Part shown: piece after piece, positions 1-10,065 of the stretch
Layout of the letters: every line of letters starts with the position of its first letter
Numbering within the stretch: the first letter of the stretch is position 1
Notes under the pieces: model-generated
Seen by the model: only the letters and a program-made list of their open reading frames with translations
Told to the model about the DNA's origin: nothing
The model's database searches: none
DNA from: Oopsacas minuta
Taxonomy: Eukaryota; Porifera; Hexactinellida; Lyssacinosida; Leucopsacidae
Length of the DNA stretch: 26,076 nucleotides
Direction of reading: 5' to 3'
NCBI GenBank assembly: GCA_024704765.1
Contig: JAKMXF010000177.1
Span: 642,202 to 668,277, forward strand
Position numbers and translations under genes: made by a program

Positions 1-235
1 CAACTACACTATATGTAATTACACCATCAATACCATTATTTGCATCAGTAGCTTCTACAAGCCCTATCATTGTGTTACCAGGTGAATTCTCTTCGAAAGT
101 AAATGTGTAGTTATTTTGTTGGAATTGAGGTTCATATTCATTGATACCAGTTATAGAAATGAAGCAGGTTAGTACTTCAGAGGTTAGACTTGGGAACTTT
201 ATCTTTCGCACTTAGGTATATAATATGAGATTCTA
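1..235 (-). pseudogene. Cadherin-repeat fragment, truncated by the window edge
   Basis: Read on the minus strand, about 1-175 encodes one end of a cadherin repeat and the start of the next. It shows INEYEPQF (the linker, like the DxNDNxPxF calcium motif), then FEENSPGNTMIGLVEATDAN and a GVITYSVV strand. Cadherin repeats are calcium-rigidified extracellular adhesion modules. Upstream, around 205, the reading frame slips by one base between an AKDK segment and SLTSEVL, which are normally contiguous in a repeat, so the copy looks broken. It continues beyond base 1, so the parent protein's length is unknown. A probable mobile-family fragment starts about 70 bases to the right on the opposite strand. 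An intact exon with an intron near 205 is possible but I see no good splice pair. Confidence 0.6.
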
Positions 236-306
236 CAGACACGAAATATTGTTGCTTCCTCTGTGAGTGGGATAGTAGAGTCAGGCAATCCCACTATATA
301 GTTAAG

Positions 307-925
307 GAGTGGCCTCTACGACATCAATTAATTGCTGGTATAAAGAGTGTAAGTTGTCAGTCCTTAGTAATCCTGAGAAAATTCTATTACTACCTCTACA
401 AATAAAACTGGGTTTGATGAAAAACATTGTAAAGGCGATGATAAAATATAATAAAGAAGGAGAAGGTTTCAAATACCTCAAGGACAAATTTCCAAAGGTC
501 AGCGATGTTAAAATCAAGGAAGGGCTATTTATAGGTCCACAAATTAGAGAACTATTCAAGGATCTAAACTTCGAAGCAGATCTAAATTCTGTCGAGAAAA
601 TTCATTCAAATATTTAAATGAGAACTTTTAGGAACTAAGAAATCACCAAATTATGAAGAAATTGTAGTGACACTACTTGATGCATTCAGAACAATAGGAT
701 GTAATATGTCTCTAAAAATACACTTTCTTCACTCACATTTGCAATTCTTTTTCTTGAAAATCTATGTGCTGTGAGTGATGAACATGGTGAAAGACATCAT
801 CAAGATAAAAGCACAATGGAAAGTCGTTATAATGGAAAATTCTCTCCAAACATAATGATTGATTATTGTTGGTCACAAGAAGAGATATTCCTGATGCAAT
901 ACACAAAAGAAAATCACATTCCAAT
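307..925 (+). pseudogene. C-terminal half of a recurrent, probably mobile, protein family
   Basis: Three reading frames must be joined to read this segment. First comes a WPLRHQLIAGIK stretch (from 310). After a frameshift near 367 comes PEKILLLPLQIKLGLMKN, followed by an FKYLKDKFPKVSD block and GPQIRELFKD, up to a stop at 617. Homology resumes near 690 with CNMSLKIHFLHSHLQFF, then shifts frame again to SDEHGERHHQD and a DYCW motif near 870. I recognise this motif order from a large family of uncharacterised proteins with many copies in arthropod and other invertebrate genomes, whose N-terminal half carries CxxC and DDCYFC motifs. No function is established that I can state; high copy number suggests a mobile origin. 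Stops and frameshifts make it a relic. The matching N-terminal half lies at 8331-8757. Confidence 0.65.
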
Positions 926-1069
926 CATTTCTAAATTAGTAAAATAAATGCAAACTAATTGAAATTTTCATTGTAACTAAGTGATAAGTATGCATATGAT
1001 TAGCCAAACTAAAGAGAGATATTAATAGAAATAAACCGGGGGAATGATAAGCCAAAATATTACACACAA

Positions 1070-2232
1070 GTTCTTCAATAAATATACACAAAAGCAGCAG
1101 GCTTAACTGGAGGAGAGAAAGAGGAGAGATGTATTCGTCACCTTTTGAAGGTGCTGTGCGATGAAGGTCTATGAAGGTTTCAAAAAACGCAGGTAGTGTG
1201 TCTGTAGACAGTTAGTACTCTATGATAATCCGTGCGGACAGACACGTTAGTTTCAACGGGTAATACGATATTAGTTCTAAATATTGTGAGGAAAATTTGC
1301 TGACACACGATTCTATAGAAGTTTGATTTGAGGGAGTCACAGAGCCTAAATGTGATCCAGCTTGTATTAACGCGGGGATAATAGAATCAGGAACAGTTTC
1401 CAACATTCACGCGAAATGTAACGCGGTTAAACCATCCTTATCTCACACCTCGAACATATCTGGAGTAGATACAGCAATGAATGCGTTCAGTACATTTTCA
1501 TGTTTAAGAAAATACTCTGATTTCATGATAGAATGGTAAATTGGTTCATTTCTCGTCAATAGATGGAATAATAGCTGCAGTGCTTCCAATATCACAGGAT
1601 TTCTATTCCCCTTCGCTGCATCTATCATAACTGGAGCCAGTCCCCCTTGATTCGCTATACTAATATTAGCGCCATTATTTAATAGACATATTATGACTTC
1701 AACTCTATTATTGTAAGACGCGGCGCTAAGCGGAGTAGAATTGGTTGCGCTTGTGTGATTAATAGACGCCCCGGCTTATAGAAGTTCTCTTACAATAGCG
1801 ATATGTGCACCTATAAGAAAACAGAAGTAAACAAAGGTAAATAACTAATATTTGAAGTTTATACCTAATGCAGCACACCATAAGGCTGTTACCCCTCTAA
1901 TCTCATGTACTGCGTGATTAGATTTAACAGTCATTGTGTAATCCAGTTTCAAAACTTCTTCAAATTTCTTTAGTATATAGCTTACTATATTATAATGACC
2001 TTCCTTAGCAGCTAGGATTAACGGGGACCCCTTATTTCCCTCAGGTTGGAATATTTTCTCTGGATCTGGATTCTCTAGTAAAGTTGTTAGTTGAGAGCTA
2101 AATTCTGGATATTTCTCTTTTGCTGCGGAATCCAATAATTCTTTGTGACAATTCATCTGAGCATGTTGATGACGTTGTTGTGAGAGGTTGAAGATGCCTA
2201 CTTGCCATTTCTAATTGAAAGTTCTACAAGCA
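1070..2232 (-). pseudogene. FEM1-like pseudogene, N-terminal ankyrins fused to the C-terminal part
   Basis: FEM1 proteins are ankyrin/TPR substrate receptors of CUL2 ubiquitin ligases that read C-degrons. On the minus strand a start region near 2156 leads into ankyrin repeats (SPLILAAKEGHYNIVSYILKK, then RGVTALWCAAL). A 54-bp intron follows (donor GTATAA near 1867, acceptor TTATAG near 1813), then AIVRELL and ICLLNNGAN ankyrins. The sequence then jumps to the C-terminal module, with ALIQAGSH, LTCLSARIIIEY and TLPAFFETFIDLHR, matching the CLAARA and LETFVSLHR tail of FEM1. The TPR middle is missing. Stops interrupt AGASINH (TAA), DKDGLTAL (TGA), the codon before MLETVPD (TGA) and the IIEY tail (TAA), so it is dead. 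Copy C at 2902-4938 has a cysteine in place of the third stop. Confidence 0.72.
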
Positions 2233-2287
2233 AAATAACCAATTTTGTAAATATTCAGTATATAGAATACGATAGAGAAGTTTCTCA

Positions 2288-2900
2288 AACCAAATATCAA
2301 GAAAAGCTAATATCTGATTCAAACACTTACGATAAGAAACGTTCGTATTAGCTTCTATCCCTTGCACCAAAACAGCATATCTTGTGTAAATTCACGTGAA
2401 ATAATCACCAAACCTTTCCATTGTCATCACATCTGTACTGAACGCTGCCAATTGTGTATTTACCTCATTCATGAGCACGTTAAATTCAATGATTGATGTT
2501 CGTGTCACCATCCAACTTTTCTTTACCACAGCTTGTAATAGCTGATGCAATAACTCACAGCATCTCAGATAATTCAGAGAACCTTCACTATACAAATGAT
2601 TGGTCAATCTCATCTTAAGATCACTAGATGTCTTGTACAATGGCCCGAATACCCTCTCGATTATTAGTACACACTGAATGAGGTAGTTTTTCTTGGTAAT
2701 ATTATATCTGTTACTTGTCTCATTTCTTGTACACCCTCATACAAATCTACAGCTGGCTTTCCGGGATAACTTAAATTGTGTCTCTCTCTCAATTCAAGTG
2801 CTTTTCTCCAAACTTGAGCTACTTTTGAAGAAGGATACTCCCAGACTATCTCTATCCCTCTGACTGACCACAAATCAACTTCACATTCAGGAGTATATTC
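2288..2900 (-). pseudogene. FEM1-like TPR-region fragment
   Basis: The minus strand carries the FEM1 middle: VAQVWRKALELRERHNLSYP, a VQEMRQ / CVLIIERVFGP junction, then the helical stretch with YLRCCELLHQLLQAVV. The junction needs a 43-bp intron with GTAACA donor and TTCAG acceptor. The same intron sits at the same place in the plus-strand copy, and FEM1 has the continuous motif QALLIRERILGP there. The fragment ends abruptly in the next intron and joins, near 2290, to the 5' end of another FEM1-like fragment. It is nearly identical to 3750-4345 of the plus-strand copy, so duplication and inversion were recent compared with the age of the family. It lacks both ends and cannot encode a full protein. 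Confidence 0.7.
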
Positions 2901-2901
2901 A

Positions 2902-4938
2902 GTGAGATTAGAGGGGCAACAGCCTTATGGCATGCGGCATTAGATACCAACTTCAAATATTAGTCATTTACCTTTGTTTACTTCTGTTTTCTTATAGGTG
3001 GTAATGTCAATATTGTTAGAGAACTTCTAGAAGCCGGTGCGAATATTAACCACTCAACGCAACAAATTCTACTCCGCTTAGAGCCGCGTCTTATCATAAT
3101 AGAGAGGAAGTTAAAATGTGTTTGTTGAATAAGGGAGCTGATGTTAGTACAGCTAATCAAGTGGGACAGGCTCCTGCCGTGATAGCTGTATTCAGATTGA
3201 ATGAAGATGCTCTTAGATTACTCGGTATCATATAGATAATTTACAGTAGGAATATTTATACGATTTCTATACGTACAGTTAACTCACGTTATATCGAAGA
3301 CGGAAATATCGAAATACCCGCTTATATCGATATGTGTAATTTTACAAATATTGTCTCGAACCGTCAAAGTAACATAAATTACACCAGTCATATTGAAGAA
3401 ATTATCACGATCCCTTGTGCTTCGAATATTGGGAGTTGACTGTATTATACTTTAATATTAGTTACCATATATTTGTATACAGATACCTGTGGCAAAGCTG
3501 AGCTCAGTCAGACAGTAGCTGCAGGAATAGACGCACTACACGTAACAATAGAGCAAAAGCCCCAGAATATATTCAATCTATTAATCGACCTCGGAGCTGA
3601 AATAATCTGGCCATGTAGAGCCCAATCTCCATCTCCTCCTATACCCAATTACGCAGTACCAGAGGTGCATCAACTCCCCTGCCATTTATTTGTAGCTGCA
3701 AAATGTGACAATGAGTATGCAGTGTACTATCTCAGAAAACAGCCTCAATGTACGCCTGAATATGAAGTTGACATGTGGCTAGTCGGAGGGATAGAGGGAT
3801 TCTGGGATTATCATTATTCAAAAGTAGCTCAAGTTTGGACCAAAGCACTTGAATTGAGAGAGAGACACAATTTAAGTTATCCCGGGAAGCCAGCTGTAGA
3901 TTTGTATGAGGGTGTACAAGAAGTGAGACAAGTAACATATTTATAATATTACCAAGAAAAACTACCTCATTCAGTGTGTACTAATAATCGAGAGGGTATT
4001 CGGGCCATTGTACAAGACATCTAGTGATCTTAAGATGAGATTGACCAATCATTTGTATAGTGAAGGTTCTCTGAATTATCTGAGATGCTGTGAGTTATTG
4101 CATCAGCTATTACAAGCTGTGGTAAAGAAAAGTTGGATGGTGACACGAACATCAATCATTGAATTTAACGTGCTCATGAATGAGGTAAATACACAATTGG
4201 CAGCGTTCAGTACAGATGTGATGACAATGGAAAGGTTTGGTGATTATTTCACGTGTATTTACACAAGATATGCTGTTTTGGTGCAAGGGATAGAAGCTAA
4301 TACGAACGTTTCATATCGTAAGTGTTTGAATCAGATATTAGCTTTTCTTGATATTTGGTTTGAGAAATTTCCATCTCTCACCACAGTCGAGTCAGCCATC
4401 TATAGAAATCGTTTGATATTGGAAGCACCGCAGGCTATATCTCATCCACTAACAAAAGATGAGCCTATGTTCCATTCTATCATGAAGTCAAAGAATGTTG
4501 TTCGACATGAGTGCATTGAACGCATTCATTTCTGCAGCAGCCCTAGATCTGCTAGGGGCAACAGATAAGGACGGTTTAACCGCATTACATTTGGCGTGTA
4601 TGTTGGAAACTGTTACTGATTCTGTTATCCCCGCGTTAATACAAGCTGTGTCACATTTAGACTCTGTTACTCCATCAAATCAAACTTCTATAGAATCGTG
4701 TGTCAGCAAATTTTCCCCACAATGTTTAGAACTAATATCGTATTACCCGTTGATACTAACGTGTCTGTCCGCACGGATTATCGTAGAGTACCAACTGTCT
4801 ACAGAAACACTACCAGCGTTATTCACACATTTATTGACCTTCTACGCAAACCACCTCCCCAAATTGACGAATATATCTCTCTTTCTCTCTCCTCCAGTTA
4901 AGCCTGCTGCTTTTGTGTATATTTATTAAAGAACTTAT
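2902..4938 (+). pseudogene. FEM1-like pseudogene with canonical domain order
   Basis: Modules run in normal FEM1 order on the plus strand: N-terminal ankyrins (2905-3235), middle ankyrins and TPR (exon 3483-3931, intron 3932-3974, exon 3975-4317, intron 4318-4386 with a GTAAGT donor and CCACAG acceptor), then C-terminal ankyrins with LTCLSARIIVEY. FEM1 proteins recruit substrates to CUL2 E3 ligase. Three lesions are visible against the minus-strand copies. The first donor has changed from GGTATAA to GATACCA near 2940. One base is missing near 3058, which throws the ankyrin frame. Two bases are missing near 4510, moving the C-terminal half to another frame (the 4495-4929 stretch). A further slip near 4825 spoils the tail, where HTFIDLLR lies in another frame. 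If these were assembly errors the locus could be a real gene; three independent lesions make that unlikely. Confidence 0.7.
3932..3974 (+). other. 43-bp micro-intron of the FEM1-like copy
   Basis: It begins GTAACA after the codons for R-Q and ends TTCAG before TGTGTACTAATAATCG. Both sides are phase 0. Removing it joins VQEVRQ to CVLIIERVFGP, which matches FEM1 proteins across this point. It carries 2 extra bases compared with the inverted copy, harmless in an intron, which supports the intron reading. Confidence 0.6.
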
Positions 4939-4973
4939 GTTAATATTTCTAAATGCTCTATTATATTTTGGGG

Positions 4974-7180
4974 TGGTAATGACTGCAGTACTTGTGAATT
5001 TTCCAGCTGTTTGGATGGTGGAACTGCCAATTCAACTTGTAATGGCTGCAATTGTATAACTCACGGGGAGGATTTGATTGCTCAGTTTCTGGCATAACAT
5101 GCGAAAAGGAAGGCTTTCACAACACGATTTGTATTGGATGTGATTGTGTAGAATATTGGGAGGATTCTAGTTGTAGTACCTGTGGGCTGGACTGCAAACA
5201 TGGTACTAGTCCATATTCAAATTGCACTGGGTATCAATGTCCTCGTACACTGACAGGTGACTTATGTGATCAGGAAGCAGACATATGTTCTAGTGATCCG
5301 TGTGGAACTAGTAGCAATTGTACTGACCTTACCCATCCAAATACATACGAGTGTGACTGTGATCCAGCGTACATATTAATTGACCAAGTATACCCTGTGT
5401 GTGTGTGTTGTTGATGATGCATGCGACCCTAATCCTTGTGACCCTCAATTTTCCATAGATTGTCTTAATGTACCTCCACATGATTATATTTGTAATTGTG
5501 TACAGTGGAAGCCGCTTAATCGGGACAGCTCGGGAGTCAATGTTTTGTCCCGATTAACCGATTGTCCTGTTTAACTGATTATGATTATTGAAGTATTCAA
5601 GACTAGTTTTTCATTGCCACATGACCAGAAGTATCCTAGTTCTCTCTTACTAATCCTGATTTATCTAGGTTTAGTAGAGATTTGGTTGTAGTATGAGTAT
5701 ATTTCCGCTTCAAGAGGTCATAGAATGCGTTACGATATATACTTTAAAAGTAAGAAAATATAGTTTAAATAATTATGCATGTGCTTATTACCGCAACCCA
5801 TGCAAAACGTTTGGATATCCAACAGTGTGGTCATTATTGAGGGAATTATACACGGTGGAATAGCCAATGGAACCTGAGACGAGTGAGCAATGTTAATAAT
5901 CTTAGTTTAGTAAATGGTAATCGCGTCTGTGTTGTATTGTTATAGTTGTAGATAATATTCCAATTCTTAGTTTTACAACAAACCATTTTACAATAATTCT
6001 GAATAAATATACAATCGTTAAATCGGGATAAGAAATACCAATTAAGCGAATAAAATTAATATCCGATTAATCGGGATAAGAAATCCTGAATAACCGATTA
6101 TGACCTACAAATATTCGGGTAATGGGATAAACAATCCCGATTAACCGATTCGATGTCCCAATTATTCGACGATTTTTCTATGTAAAAAATCTGTTCCCAA
6201 ACCATTGTCCCGTTTAAGCAGATATCCTGATTAAGCGGCTTCCACTGTACCTGATATCACTGCTAAGAACTGCAGTGAGGTGATTGACAATTGTATACCT
6301 GATCCTTGTGTAAATGGAGTATGTATATGCGGTAACGCTACATACATATGTGAATGTACAAACTCATTTCAAGGTATGGATTGTGACGTATGCAACTTGA
6401 CATGTGGTATAGGAAGCGTATTGAATAGTGATACATGCGAGTGTGATTTTACGAGGATTCCATGTGGAAGTACTTCCTGCGACCTGATCACTGAGGTTTG
6501 TGACGTAGATCACTGTATTTGTAACAGGCCTACTTTCGCTGAAGGAATTGAACCTGGGCCTTGTTTTGAAAACGATGAATGTCTTGTTTTTCCATGTCAC
6601 GAGGATACAATCTGTACCAATGCATATGGCAGCTATACTTGTGTGTGTAAACAAGGTTTCATAGGTGATGGCATTGACTGTACAGCATAATTGAGTGTAG
6701 TTTCTATTACCCAGCATGTGGGCAGTATCCAGCTGTTTGTATGAATATTGTAGGTGGATTTAATTGTGTTTGTCCCACTGGATATTCCTCGAATAATCTC
6801 ACACAACCTTCTTACTGCTATACCGAGGATTGTAAGGAGAAAATGTGTGTGGATATCAATGAGTGTGCTACACCTGATTTATGCGGAGCGAACCAAAAGT
6901 GTGAAACATCCTAGGTGGATATTTCTGCGAATGTTTACATGGGTTAGTTCCAACTGGATCAGATTGTACACCGTCTATAGATGGGCTGAAATGTTCTAGT
7001 ACGCCTGATACCACTGGGAGTGTATATCCACATACGCCCATTGGTATAACCACTTTTAAGCAATGCCCTAATACTTTGTATGGGGTAATTTCACGTACTT
7101 GTATTCCACTCATGTGAGTGCACAGCTGATCAGCCAGCATGGGGATACAGCAATGTAGATGAGTGAGTTAGTCAATACGT
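4974..7180 (+). pseudogene. EGF-rich receptor ectodomain pseudogene (EGF repeats, then HRM-like domain)
   Basis: Cysteine-rich EGF-like modules run through 4974-6990. Early ones are tenascin/laminin-like (STCGLDCKHGTSPYSNC; DVCNLTCGIGS), later ones calcium-binding-like (CHEDTICTNAYGSYTCVCKQ; INECATPDLCG, GGYFCECLHG). At 6990-7165 a TPDTTGSVYPHTPIGITT, CPNTLYGVISRTC and PAWGYSNVDE series resembles a hormone-receptor (HRM) domain as found in adhesion GPCRs. The frame breaks near 5060, in a TG tract at 5394-5411, near 6690, near 6912 (a stop in KCETS) and near 7100, and a 745-bp element interrupts it at 5503-6247. No signal peptide or seven-helix region is in the window. The parent was probably an adhesion-receptor ectodomain. 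EGF content is certain; the HRM call is moderate. Confidence 0.65.
5503..6247. mobile_element. 745-bp non-autonomous TIR element with TA target duplication, inside an EGF exon
   Basis: The left end CAGTGGAAGCCGCTTAATC and the right end (reverse complement CAGTGGAAGCCGCTTAATC) match over 19 bases, flanked by TA at 5501-5502 and 6248-6249. Removing the element with one TA joins DYICNCV to PDITAKNC in frame, so this is an insertion into a former coding exon. Subterminal motifs recur: TCCCGATTAACCGATT near 5547 and 6138, and AATCGGGATAAGAAAT near 6021 and 6069, possibly transposase-binding sites. No transposase ORF is present. A TA duplication with CAGTGG ends fits the pogo/Tigger side of the Tc1-mariner superfamily. 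Confidence 0.85.
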
Positions 7181-7190
7181 ATTTGAATAA

Positions 7191-7390
7191 ATGAACCAAT
7201 TACGGAGGTTGAGTATTAGGGAATTGACGGAAGAAAATATCTTAGTGAATGCTATTAATGAAGTTTGGAGGTTAGCTGATGTTTCATTTCTATTGGGGAA
7301 TGATTTGGAAATTGCTACAATATTTATTCATGAAGTGGAACTTGTTATTCGTGATTGGCCCACTTCTATCTACAAAATATGAATGACGTC
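7191..7390 (+). pseudogene. Possible helical GAIN-like remnant downstream of the HRM-like domain
   Basis: A short open stretch from 7191 contains ELTEENILVNAINEVWRLAD and a second amphipathic segment ending in a stop at 7380-7382. In adhesion GPCRs the HRM domain is followed by the helical part of the GAIN domain, and position and helical pattern fit that. There is no GPS cleavage motif or seven-helix segment in the window, and similarity is by pattern only. It could equally be chance coding. Confidence 0.25.
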
Positions 7391-7639
7391 ACTGCAGATG
7401 GTATGGTTAACTTCGATTATTTTCCTCCATTTCGGTGTTTTACCTTTACTCGTTTTATATGAAACCTTCAATTCCACTAACGCATGCCATCACTCTATCA
7501 GAGTTGAGTTATCAGACATACAACACTCTCCTTACACACAATTCGATACAGTTAAAGTATATATTGGGATTATTCATTATATCTGATCTATCTGATTATA
7601 CTAATTGGGAATTGAGTATAGGTTCATTCGTATTTCAAA

Positions 7640-7821
7640 CTTATACTAGTGGAATCAGCTTAATTGTATTTGAAGCGAGTCCTGAATCAAATATAGCAGC
7701 TAATGCGGAAATTTCTTATACTATTACAGATAATTATTATATCTCTATTGATGAAAGTAGTGGTGTTGTAACCCTTGTTAATTTATTTGATTATACACTA
7801 CGTAACAAATATTTATGAAAT
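7640..7821 (+). pseudogene. Plus-strand cadherin-repeat scrap
   Basis: The reading frame ending at 7818 contains an EASPESNIAANAEISYTIT segment and a YISIDESSGVVTLVNLFDYT segment. These fit the middle and end of a cadherin repeat: the NAxIxYxI strand, then IDxxSGxVxLxxxLDYE. The calcium-binding DxD and LDYE residues are partly lost (ASP for DxD, FDYT for LDYE). It stops at TGA soon after. It lies downstream of the EGF/HRM remnant in the same orientation, while another cadherin fragment sits at the left edge on the other strand; whether they were one gene cannot be told. Confidence 0.5.
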
Positions 7822-8330
7822 TTTTGTTTGGCTTGATATTTTGATGGTTTATGGATAATTTTGAGGCGCTGATTCCGAAAATGCAATTAGTTTTTTTCTA
7901 TCATCGATCGTTAACTTTCAGGAAGCCTATTTATATGAGCAGGTTACACGCTTAGCCAACCCAGCAAAACGTACCTCACGATCAAAATCTTTTGTGCTAT
8001 AACAATAAAGATAACAAACATTTTGCACTCCCTTCACTGTCTCTTGTCTTTTTATGCTCTGGGAGACACTTAAAGTGTCTGCGAATGCACAGCTTAAACA
8101 GCATCAGATTTCCAGGCTGGAGTAGGATTACAAAACTTAGAAATTACGTTCTTGTGTATAGTTTATTTGCTATCCAGTACCTTCACTTGGAAAGTATTTA
8201 CTTACATCAATAGTATAAGCTACCAGCAGCTAGTATAAGCATCAGTATAACTGACTTTAGCAGAGAAGGCAGAAACAACTTGCTGGTTGTTCTTACGTTA
8301 AGTTAGTGTTTTTCAAATTTAGAAATTGCA
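7822..8330. other. Spacer, no gene seen
   Basis: I see no supported gene. AGTATAAGC recurs at about 8211-8250 in a short imperfect repeat. A 73-residue open stretch at 7992-8213 has no recognisable motif. Confidence 0.5.
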
Positions 8331-8757
8331 ATGGCTAGTAGACAATGCAAGAATTCACCTGACTCATTTTGCTATGCTTGTGGATATTATGTTGGTGGCA
8401 AACATGTTTCAAATAAAATATCAAAAGAAGCTAGTATTGGGAAGCGTATAGACTGTATTTTGGGATGTCCATTGAGGACCAGGAAAAGGCCTGGGCCCCA
8501 CATGTAATTTGTGGCAGCTGTCGATCTAATCTTGAAAGTTGGTTGAGGGGTTCCGCTAGAGTTGTGCCATTTGCTATTCCAAGAGTTTGGAGAGAACCAC
8601 AAAACCATCATGATGATTGTTACTTTTGTATGATAAATATTGCTAGTACCTCAATGTTAAGGGAAGAAGAGCACTGACTTATCCAAGTATACCTTCATCC
8701 ATTGCACCTATTCCTCACAGTGAAACTTTACCAGTTCCAAAACAACCAGCAAATGTA
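8331..8757 (+). pseudogene. N-terminal half of the same recurrent, probably mobile, protein family
   Basis: It starts at an ATG (MASRQC) and shows FCYACGYYVGGK. The frame shifts before 8459 to give YFGMSIEDQEKAWAPHVICG, a CxxC pair, VPFAIPRVWREPQNHHDDCY and an FCM motif. Near 8669 it shifts again to ALTYPSIPSSIAPIPHSETL. Cysteine/histidine spacing suggests zinc binding. The motif order is that of a multi-copy uncharacterised invertebrate family whose C-terminal half is at 307-925. It ends at a donor-like ATGTAAGTAG at 8753-8762, so it may be a frameshifted first exon. Two frameshifts in about 420 bases argue for a relic. Confidence 0.65.
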
Positions 8758-9049
8758 AGTAGTTTCCAACGCTAGAAGTACCTATTGTATAGCTAATAAA
8801 TATTTAAGATCTAAGAACAAGAGAATTATTACAGATGACGTATAGTGCTATAAAATGAATATTTTTCATTTAGATTCAGCAAAAAAAACTATAACCAATA
8901 TACAAATTCTAGAAGAGTACGAAGGTGTAGAATATTTTCTCTTTCGAAAGGTGTGAAAATTTGGCACCTTTCCTTTCATAATTTTTGCTAGAGGCTTGAC
9001 GAAATTTTGACCAGTGTGATTCAATTTTTAACGTAGCGGCTCGTTATCA
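8758..9049. other. Spacer, no gene seen
   Basis: AT-rich non-coding sequence. A small inverted motif (AAAGGTGTGAAAATTTGGCACCTTT) sits near 8947-8971. Nothing else is supported. Confidence 0.5.
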
Positions 9050-9459
9050 GGGTTTCATACAGGGGGTTGTAGGGGGGGGGGCAAGTGCCCACCCTGAGCC
9101 TTTAAGTGCCCCCTCGAAAAACCACTTAAACAAAGAAGTTTGAATAAATTGATTTTATATAGAACAAAGAACAGCAAGTCTACCAACTTAAAAAAGAGTA
9201 GTTTAAGGCTAATCAGAGTATCCTAGTGACAGTTTGAGTACGTGCTGTTACCCGAAATTATATTGAGTGGCCATTATACACGGTTACACACTGTATAGCT
9301 ACATATCCAGCAGGTAATTTCATGATCAACCAAGTATCACAGAAGAAGTAACCTTCTTTACAATAAAAATCGCAATAATAAGTTTTCCCTTGATGGATAA
9401 AGTGAGGAGATGTGATTTAGTACCTGCCCCCCTTGTATGCAATTCCTATATGAAACTTT
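9050..9459. mobile_element. Putative 410-bp hAT-like MITE
   Basis: The left end GGGTTTCATACAGG and the right end (reverse complement AAAGTTTCATATAGG) form imperfect inverted repeats sharing GTTTCATA-AGG. G-rich runs lie just inside both ends. The flanks carry CGTTATCA (9042-9049) and GGTTATCA (9460-9467), an 8-bp duplication with one mismatch, as hAT transposases make. No coding capacity is present. The repeats are short and degenerate, so this is moderate. Confidence 0.5.
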
Positions 9460-10065
9460 GGTTATCATTAAATTTCTATTTGTTAAGAATGAAGCGACAA
9501 GAGGGCCCATGGTTGGCGTCAATTTGAAATATGTGCAAAATGTGTGAAATATGATTAATCACCAAAAAGGTGTGAAATATTCATTTTAGATACAATTAAT
9601 ACCAGAGATGCAAATCTCCACGACCCAAAATGTATATGTATGCCAATTTTCATGTTCATTCGACTGCTAGATTTCGCACGGCCGCGCGGACGGACATCGC
9701 ACATCGTCCATGCCATTAAGGCATCTCCCTATAGGAGCTACACTCAAAATCACCAATGTTTTAGGTGCATAAAATTCTATGCATCTGATAATGGGCGAAG
9801 TAAGCTAGTTTCAATGTCTAGAATGTTTGTAATTTTAGGTCAAAAGCGGGTAAATATGACTAATCATTTAATAATGTAAAAATGTAATATAATTGAATTT
9901 TGAATTTGCCTAGAAATAACCCATTCTACATATTTATACAAGTGAAGAAAGAAGAAATTTAAACACATTTAGTCTGGTTTCAAATCTCAAAAAGTGAGCA
10001 GGAACAATAGTACTAACACCTCTAAATCTCAAGAAATGGAACCAGAATAATAATAATAACACTAC
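9460..10065. other. Spacer downstream of the acyl-CoA dehydrogenase gene
   Basis: No supported gene. TGAAATATGATTAATCA at 9544-9560 recurs exactly at 13745-13761. A 79-residue open stretch at 9640-9879 has no recognisable domain; its start has a small GC-rich patch (GCACGGCCGCGCGGACGG) unlike the surroundings. Confidence 0.5.

Noticed and set aside
3473-3946. Free-standing 157-residue gene
   Set aside because: It is an exon of the FEM1-like copy; its apparent stop lies inside a 43-bp intron, as shown by continuous homology across the splice.
4008-4568. Free-standing 186-residue gene
   Set aside because: Its first codon is a TTG inside a FEM1-like exon, and the frame runs through a 69-bp intron and past a 2-base deletion.
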